Part shown: positions 58,376 through 64,000 of the stretch, piece after piece | How positions within the stretch are numbered: position 1 is the first letter of the stretch | How the letters are laid out: each line of letters opens with the position of its first letter | Assembly: GCA_965247455.1 (NCBI GenBank) | Contig: CBDFHE010000014.1 | Location: 82,856 to 146,855, forward strand | Direction of reading: 5' to 3' | Source: JACZYA01 sp965247455 | Lineage (GTDB): Bacteria; Acidobacteriota; Terriglobia; Acidiferrales; 2-02-FULL-67-57 | DNA length: 64,000 bases | Notes under the pieces: generated by a model | What the model saw: only the letters and a program-made list of their open reading frames with translations | Databases searched by the model: none | Told to the model about the DNA's origin: nothing | Position numbers and translations under genes: made by a program

Positions 58376-59782
58376 ATGACCTCGATGGAATTTGCGGCCG
58401 GGAACTGGATTGACCGCCTGGCACCAGCGCTTCGCAAGCTGGCCGAAGCGCAGGAGCCCTACCTGCAAGAATATTGGCAGCACAATCCGCGCGAGCATGT
58501 CGTGGTCGACGGGCGGGACGAGACGCCGTTTCCACTGGACGATCTGCAGGCCCTCTATCTCATGGGGCATCACGGCAACGCCTCGGGCGAACAAGAATAT
58601 TACGCGCCCCTGTGCGCGGCGCTGGACCCGGTGCGGTACATTCTGCGTTCGCATCCCACACTGGAGCGGGTTGTGAGTCGAATTATCGGCCGGGACGAAT
58701 TCTGGATGAAGACCCTAAGCTCCGGCAGCTTGACATCTTTGACGAATTTGATCGCGGGATTGATGGCACGAGCCGCAGAGCTGTCCGGCGAACGCTTCCG
58801 GGTGGCGGCCGGAGAACTGAACGCGTTTCTTACGCCAGCCGGGGAAGTAGGGCTGGCCGACGTGCTGGGCAGGCTCGATGTCGGATACGACGCGGTGCTG
58901 TTTTACGGCCTGACGTTGGAGGAAAGAATCGAGATTACGGACGGCATGGCGATGCTGCCGTTCGAACAGGTGCGGGCGTTCGTGGATCAGAACATGGTAA
59001 GGGATCTTGCCCCGCCGGGCGCCGTGTCCCACGGCTGGCGGTCGGTCGGGGCGGTGGTCAGGCCGTTCCGATGGAGGCCCGTGTTCCGACGGACCGGCTA
59101 CCTGGAGGCGCAGGAGGCGAATAATCCAGGGCCGTTCTTCCGCCAGGCATCGACATTTCTGCAGGTGCTTGCCGTGGCGCACACGGCACCCGTGCTGCGC
59201 CTTGCAACGTTACCTCATTGCATTCACCGGTCCGCCGGTCGACTCCTGGGGAGGATGAATCCAGGCGGTAGCTTCTCCCGTGGCCGTTCAGCGCAAGAGT
59301 TCAATGGGTGGGAGAAGTGTCCTGACTTGGCACCGGAGGCGCTCGCTGCGGCGAGTGAGGCCTTTGCCGACCGGAAAAGTGAGCGATTTGGCAAGATGGC
59401 GCCGGTCATGGCGTGGCTTTGCGAGGCGCTCGAAGGGGACGGACGGTTCGCGGCTGAATTGAGGTTCGTGCATGTGGCGAAAGCGTTGGAACGAATGTAC
59501 GACCTGCCCGAGCGGAGAATCTCCCACACATTGCAGAATAGGGTTTCCCGGTATCTCGGAACCGACGCGGAAAGCCGGGAAAGGCTCAAGCAAAGCGTCA
59601 AGGCATTCTACGACGAACGATCGGCGAGCGTGCACAACCGCAAGGGAAAGCCCTACCCGCAGAGAAATCGGGATGCCTTTGCCAAGGGATTCGACATCGC
59701 CAAAAGGACGCTATTCAAGTTATTGGACGAAGGTCCGCCCAACAATTGCGACGAGTCGGAGATCGCGGGCCAACTGAGCTGA
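58376..59782 (+). CDS. HEPN-domain protein (ApeA-like), probable defence effector
   Basis: The 468-aa protein is helical and ends with an HEPN-type bundle containing RSASVHNRKGK near residue 414, the RxxxxH ribonuclease motif. The N-terminal part (residues 1-200) is not recognised; the middle has FFRQASTFLQVLAVAHTAPV. ApeA-type HEPN proteins act by RNA cleavage upon phage attack. Position between the transposons and type I RM genes supports a defence role. The gene converges on hsdR. Confidence 0.55.
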   Translation: MTSMEFAAGNWIDRLAPALRKLAEAQEPYLQEYWQHNPREHVVVDGRDETPFPLDDLQALYLMGHHGNASGEQEYYAPLCAALDPVRYILRSHPTLERVVSRIIGRDEFWMKTLSSGSLTSLTNLIAGLMARAAELSGERFRVAAGELNAFLTPAGEVGLADVLGRLDVGYDAVLFYGLTLEERIEITDGMAMLPFEQVRAFVDQNMVRDLAPPGAVSHGWRSVGAVVRPFRWRPVFRRTGYLEAQEANNPGPFFRQASTFLQVLAVAHTAPVLRLATLPHCIHRSAGRLLGRMNPGGSFSRGRSAQEFNGWEKCPDLAPEALAAASEAFADRKSERFGKMAPVMAWLCEALEGDGRFAAELRFVHVAKALERMYDLPERRISHTLQNRVSRYLGTDAESRERLKQSVKAFYDERSASVHNRKGKPYPQRNRDAFAKGFDIAKRTLFKLLDEGPPNNCDESEIAGQLS

Positions 59783-59930
59783 GCTGGCCACCCGTGGGCG
59801 AACCTCTCCGTGCACGCGAGTGCCTTGAAACTAACGAATCTTGCAATCTCGTCATTCGTCACTTGACCGGATCGCACGTTTTCGTCTACGGAGTAGAGAT
59901 TGAACGGATCTGCGACTCGCTAGACAACAA

Positions 59931-62900
59931 TCATTCCGCGTCTTGCTGCTCGCGAACCCGACGAAAGATCTCTCTGGCAAGATGTTCGTGTGCAGCCGAC
60001 CTAAACTCGGTGTCCGTCATCACCCTGGAGAAGATCTTTTCATTGCCTTCCATTCGCGCGATGAATAAGTCGTCCAGCATGCGATCCAGATAAGAGGCGA
60101 AATCTTTGAAGCTATTGGCGCGAGCCGCCTCTGCAATGTTCTCGTTGTTCTCCGCCGAAGCCCGTATCTGATCGAAGAACAACTGATCCGCCTCGGTGAA
60201 GTCGGTGCCGAAACGCTCATTGAGGCGATCGATCAAGCTCGAAAGTGTCACCTCCTCGTCCTTGGCACGGGCCGTGCCGACATCGGTCGGACCCTTGAGG
60301 GGGTCAGCCTCCCCCTGCAAGAGGTCGATAGAACCCTCGGACATCTGCTGAAGCCGGAAGAACCGCAGCGCAACCTCATCGTCCAGAACGAAGGCTTGGC
60401 CATCGCCCGGTGGCGGGAGTTTCGCCAGCAGATTCCTCACGAAGGCGTAAAGGCGCTCAAGATCGGTGTCCTGATAGGGGATGATCTGTGACAGGAAGGC
60501 GTAGAGGCTTCGATAGGCCGTCAACTGCCCGCGAAACTCCTCTTGCTCATCCTCCTCGCGATCCTGGAAGCGCTGAACGACAGCATCGAGGACGGCGTTC
60601 ATCAGGCGATGATCGGTCGCCGAGTGGTCGCGCTTGGTGCGATACCACACTTCGGCGAACTTGGTCACATCGGCCGGCGTGAAGATCGCCCATTCAAGCA
60701 GGCGGTGTTGCAGCTCCGACAGGCGATGCGGACCGGCATTCTCTCCGACAGGCGTCGCCTCGTAGTAGGGTTTGAACGCTTTGTAGATGTCATCTTCCTC
60801 GTTGGCGAAATCGAGGACGAAGGTGCGCGTTTTGCCGTGCGCGATGCGGTTGAGCCTTGAGAGGGTCTGAACCGCCTGAACACCGGCCAGGCGTTTCACC
60901 ACATACATCGTCTGCAACAAGGGCTGATCGAAGCCGGTCTGGTACTTCTCTGCGACGAGAAGAACTCGGTAGTCGTCGCGCCCGAAGGCCTCCGGCAGTT
61001 CACTTTCGGCAAGACCGTCATTCATCGCCACTTCGGTGTAGGACGATCCAGGGTTGTCCGGGTCCTCAACCGTGCCCGAGAAAGCCACCAGCGAACGGAT
61101 GCCGGTATAGCCCTTCTCTTTGATGTAGCGATCAAAAGCGAGCTTGTATTTCACGGCGGCAAGGCGGGAGCCTGTGACAACCATGGCCTTCGCGCGCCCG
61201 CCGAGTTCGTGCAACACATAGAGCCGAAAATGCTCCACGATGACGGAGACCACCTGCTCGATGTTGACGGGATGAAGCTCCAGGTAGCGCGTAAGGGCCT
61301 TCGCGGCTTTCCTGCGCGGCACATCGGGATCATTTTCGATCTGTTTGATCAGGCCGAAGAAGCGTTTATAGGTGGTGTAGTTCTGAAGCACATCCATGAC
61401 GAACCCTTCCTCGATGGCTTGCCGCATGGTGTACTCATGGAAGGGCGAAGCGCCCGACGGGCCAGTTTCGTCGAACAGAGCCTTCGTCTTAAATTTCGGG
61501 GTGGCCGTGAAGGCAAAGAAACTAAGATTCGGCTGCCGGGTGCGTTGCAGCGCATCGCGCAGAACCGCCGCCTTCGCGTCAACGGAGAGATCATCGTCCT
61601 CTTCGTCGGATAGCTGGGCGGCAATGGCCGCTTCTATCCCTGCCTTGTTCAGCATGCCCCTAAGAGTGGTCGCAGTCTCTCCGCCCTGGGACGAGTGCGC
61701 CTCATCCACGATGACGGCGAACCGCTTTCCCACCGTGTCGATCTTCACATCAGAGCCTCTCTTCTCAAGGGTCGAGAGCGCCTGCGAGATGAAGGGAAAC
61801 TTCTGGATGGTCGTGATAACAATGGGCGTACCCTGGGACAGCGCTCGTGCAAGCTGTTGGGTGTCCTCGTCAATCTTCTCGACCACGCCAGTCTTGTGCT
61901 CGAACTGGTAGATCGTCGCCTGCAACTGCTGATCGAGCACGCGCCGGTCGGTCACGACGACGACGGAGTGAAATACCTTTTCGTCGCGCTCGTCATGCAG
62001 GCTGGACAGCCGGTGCGCGAGCCATGCAATCGAGTTCGATTTGCCGGAACCGGCCGAATGCTGGATCAGGTAGTTCCGGCCCGCGCCGTTGGCCCTGGCG
62101 TGCGCGACGAGTTTCCGAACCGCGTCGAGCTGGTGGTAGCGCGGAAAGATCATCGTCTCCTTTCGCACGGTGCGCACGCCCTTTTCGGTTCTGAGCTGCT
62201 TCTCCTTCACTTCGAGGTGCATGAAGCGTTGCAGGATTTCCAACAGGCTGTCGGCCTGTAGCACCTCGTCCCACAGGTAGTGGGTCTTCCAGTTCCCCTC
62301 CACCGGCCGGTTGCCTGCTCCATGGTTGTTGCCGCGGTTGAAGGGCAGGAAATCGATCTCGTTGCCCCTCAGCCGGGTCGTCATCCACACCTCATCCGGG
62401 TCCACCGCGAAGTGGACAAGCGTGCGCTTCTTGAAAGCGAAGAGAAGATCGCGCTCGTCCCGCTCGTTCTCGTACTGGCGCATCGCATCGGCGGCGCGCT
62501 GTCCGGTCAGCGGGTTCTTCAGCTCAGCGGTGACGACGGGGATGCCGTTGACGGCAAGGGTCACGTCGATGATGCAGCGGCGGTTCTTGCCGTCCGCCTT
62601 CTTCATGACCGAGGTGAAGGCGACCTGGCGCGTAATCGTCAGCCGGTTCCGGGCATAGTTCTCGGCCGCCTCGGGGTTCATACTGGTGTTCGGCCGGAAA
62701 TAGGCCATGCGGAAGGTCTTGCCGTAGCACTTGAATCCATGACGCAGGACGTGGAGTGTACCCTTGAGCTCCAGCTCCTTCGACAGGCTGTCCAGCACGG
62801 TCACGGCGGTCTTCGCCCCGAGAAGCGCCTCCAGCGCCTTCCATTTCGCAGGTTGGCTGTCCTTCAGGAAGCCGCAAACATCGTCGGGGAAGCCGGCCAG

Positions 62901-63074
62901 CGCTTCGTCAAAGGCGCTCGGGTTCCGCGTCTCATAGCCGCCGGAGCCGGTAAGCTCGGCTTCAATTGCAGTCTCGAAAGCAAGTTCGGTATGGCCGGAC
63001 ATGGGATCATCCAATCTCCAGTGCGGAAATTCGTTCAAGGGCGGCGAGTCGGCCGAAACATCTTGTGGTATCAA
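59931..63074 (-). CDS. hsdR: Type I restriction enzyme R subunit
   Basis: HsdR is the motor-nuclease of type I systems, translocating DNA and cutting at a distance. The 1,047-aa protein has the nuclease motif DVTLAVNGIPVVTAELKNPL (D...ExK, near residue 170), Walker A QHSAGSGKSNSIAW (about 345), FAVIVDEAHSSQGG (DEAH-type, about 455), SAT-like FFAFTATPKFKT and a late KYQTGFDQP helicase motif. Length is normal. It follows hsdS by 3 bases. No hsdM is inside the window; it should lie further to the right. Confidence 0.93.
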   Translation of the reverse strand: MIPQDVSADSPPLNEFPHWRLDDPMSGHTELAFETAIEAELTGSGGYETRNPSAFDEALAGFPDDVCGFLKDSQPAKWKALEALLGAKTAVTVLDSLSKELELKGTLHVLRHGFKCYGKTFRMAYFRPNTSMNPEAAENYARNRLTITRQVAFTSVMKKADGKNRRCIIDVTLAVNGIPVVTAELKNPLTGQRAADAMRQYENERDERDLLFAFKKRTLVHFAVDPDEVWMTTRLRGNEIDFLPFNRGNNHGAGNRPVEGNWKTHYLWDEVLQADSLLEILQRFMHLEVKEKQLRTEKGVRTVRKETMIFPRYHQLDAVRKLVAHARANGAGRNYLIQHSAGSGKSNSIAWLAHRLSSLHDERDEKVFHSVVVVTDRRVLDQQLQATIYQFEHKTGVVEKIDEDTQQLARALSQGTPIVITTIQKFPFISQALSTLEKRGSDVKIDTVGKRFAVIVDEAHSSQGGETATTLRGMLNKAGIEAAIAAQLSDEEDDDLSVDAKAAVLRDALQRTRQPNLSFFAFTATPKFKTKALFDETGPSGASPFHEYTMRQAIEEGFVMDVLQNYTTYKRFFGLIKQIENDPDVPRRKAAKALTRYLELHPVNIEQVVSVIVEHFRLYVLHELGGRAKAMVVTGSRLAAVKYKLAFDRYIKEKGYTGIRSLVAFSGTVEDPDNPGSSYTEVAMNDGLAESELPEAFGRDDYRVLLVAEKYQTGFDQPLLQTMYVVKRLAGVQAVQTLSRLNRIAHGKTRTFVLDFANEEDDIYKAFKPYYEATPVGENAGPHRLSELQHRLLEWAIFTPADVTKFAEVWYRTKRDHSATDHRLMNAVLDAVVQRFQDREEDEQEEFRGQLTAYRSLYAFLSQIIPYQDTDLERLYAFVRNLLAKLPPPGDGQAFVLDDEVALRFFRLQQMSEGSIDLLQGEADPLKGPTDVGTARAKDEEVTLSSLIDRLNERFGTDFTEADQLFFDQIRASAENNENIAEAARANSFKDFASYLDRMLDDLFIARMEGNEKIFSRVMTDTEFRSAAHEHLAREIFRRVREQQDAE

Positions 63075-63077
63075 GGA

Positions 63078-64000
63078 TCATTGCAGATCTGAAAGTTGTC
63101 CCGTGACGGCGGCTGTAGTCAACGCAGCCCGATACTCTGTTAAATACCGAGTCGTTTCTCGTATCTTCTCGATTGCCGCATCTGTTTGCCGTCGACCATC
63201 CATGAGGGTATTGATGAGAAAATGCTGCTCGGAGATTGGCGGCAAAAGAACGGGTACGTCAGCAAGCACATCTGTTCGCAGGGCCTTGGTTCCGTGTCCC
63301 GCCTCAGCAACTAACGTGAGTAAGAATGATTCGATGGACGAAAGGTACAACTGAAAATACTCTGGCAAGACCTCTCCCTTTGATCGAATAACCTTCATAT
63401 CCTGATTAATCGTGTACCGGCCACGAGCGACGGCTACTGGCACCGTCCGAGCCAGAATCATGCCGCGAATAACGATTATCGCATTGTCTTCTTCATGGAG
63501 TTTCAAACCGTAATCTGAAACCGCGTATTCAGTTACGTTTTCCTCCGACGATGAAAGCTCTTCAAACTTTACGTCCTTCGGGGAAATCCAATGTATATCG
63601 CCATCCCAGTACTCCGGTATTGTTGTCGTGGGCGTTGAGCCTGAGATAAGTTTGGCAGTAAACCGGAAGCGTTTGATACGCCAATGCGCTGGAATATTGC
63701 CGAGCCAGTCGATGCCTGCGGATTTCATCGGGACGTCGGGGTTGAGGCCCTTGGTGACGGCGCGGGTGATGAGGGCTTGGCGTTTCTCGGCCAGGCGGTC
63801 GAGAAGTTCCCGCTTCTTGTCGATCAACCGGTCGATCCGCGCAGTCTTCTCATCCAGAAACCGTGCGATCCGCCGTTGTGTGTCGAGCGGGGGAAGAGCC
63901 AATGGAGCCGCCCTCACCTTCTCGGCTGTGAAGTGCGGTATTGTGGCTACGTTGCAGATCTTCTCAACATAGCCCGCGGCTTTGAGAAAGGTGAACCAAT
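63078..64000 (-). CDS. hsdS: Type I restriction specificity subunit, C-terminal part
   Basis: The frame enters from the window end and runs to 63078. It has the central conserved region PPLDTQRRIARFLDEKTARIDRLIDKKRELLDRLAEKRQALITRAVTKG, then the second target-recognition domain opening with IDWLGNIPAHWRIKRFRF and the end spacer IRETTRYLTEYRAALTTAAVTGQL. HsdS sets the recognised sequence. The first recognition domain and start codon lie beyond the window. Confidence 0.92.
   Translation of the reverse strand, partial: WFTFLKAAGYVEKICNVATIPHFTAEKVRAAPLALPPLDTQRRIARFLDEKTARIDRLIDKKRELLDRLAEKRQALITRAVTKGLNPDVPMKSAGIDWLGNIPAHWRIKRFRFTAKLISGSTPTTTIPEYWDGDIHWISPKDVKFEELSSSEENVTEYAVSDYGLKLHEEDNAIIVIRGMILARTVPVAVARGRYTINQDMKVIRSKGEVLPEYFQLYLSSIESFLLTLVAEAGHGTKALRTDVLADVPVLLPPISEQHFLINTLMDGRRQTDAAIEKIRETTRYLTEYRAALTTAAVTGQLSDLQ

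Overview
ORGANISM. The window looks like a high-GC soil or subsurface bacterium, most likely Acidobacteriota. The reasons are six scattered single-domain PilZ proteins, a secreted 289-aa protein of a type common in that phylum, bactofilin, a HemQ-like chlorite-dismutase-family protein, an rdgB-rph-epimerase block and a bacterial F420 biosynthesis operon. This is an inference from gene content; no rRNA or other decisive marker gene is present.

LAYOUT. 1-2.5 kb is the end of an integrated element: a cut IS1380 copy, zinc-knuckle genes and a large serine recombinase with an internal stop that abuts tRNA-Arg. 2.7-15.3 kb is mostly core chromosome: a broken M24 peptidase, the F420 operon cofG-cofD-cofC-cofE-cofH-npdG, bactofilin, three PilZ genes, a secreted triple-repeat protein and a small membrane-protein gene split by IS1380 copy 2. 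15.5-39.07 kb is a 23.5-kb genomic island between two identical 53-bp repeats, the right one lying in an intact tRNA-His gene next to a tyrosine integrase and an excisionase-like gene. It carries a four-gene operon ending in a metallopeptidase gene hit by IS1380 copy 3, many zinc-ribbon microproteins, a hybrid sensor kinase broken by both an amber codon and IS1380 copy 4, a metal-handling operon (csoR, MerT-HMA fusion, CopZ-like chaperone, a glutaredoxin with in-frame UGA, a YHS/TRASH protein), and IS1380 copy 5. 39.1-52 kb is core chromosome again: HEAT protein, two-component system, PilZ, an IS630 element, tRNA-Pro, nth, hemQ, rdgB, rph, epimerase and two GIY-YIG proteins. 52-64 kb is a defence-like accessory region: an outer-membrane barrel fragment, an AbiGi-like gene, an IS6-family element split by a 3.2-kb IS1595 element that carries a restriction-modification pair, a HEPN protein and type I hsdR/hsdS running off the window end.

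HOW THE GENES WORK TOGETHER. The F420 genes are packed with overlapping or nearly touching ends and cover FO synthesis (CofG, CofH), the phospholactate-derived moiety (CofC, CofD), glutamylation (CofE) and F420-NADPH hydride exchange (NpdG). The metal operon pairs a CsoR-type repressor, with a perfect palindrome at its start codon, with membrane uptake or transfer, a soluble metallochaperone and thiol/selenol redox proteins. A 29-bp triple direct repeat with 11-bp period precedes bactofilin and three small genes inside and outside the island, suggesting one OmpR/PhoB-type regulon. A GTAC-N4-GTAC palindrome precedes three further genes.

MOST NOTABLE. (1) The glutaredoxin UGA sits exactly at the first active-site Cys of CxxC and is followed by a perfect hairpin at SECIS-like spacing, so it is a strong selenoprotein candidate. 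(2) The IS1595 element has 25-bp inverted repeats and an 8-bp target duplication and carries a D12-class adenine methylase plus a SacI-like nuclease as cargo. (3) Four host genes split by insertions (three by IS1380, one by IS1595) rejoin in frame when the element and one target duplication are removed, which points to recent transposition.
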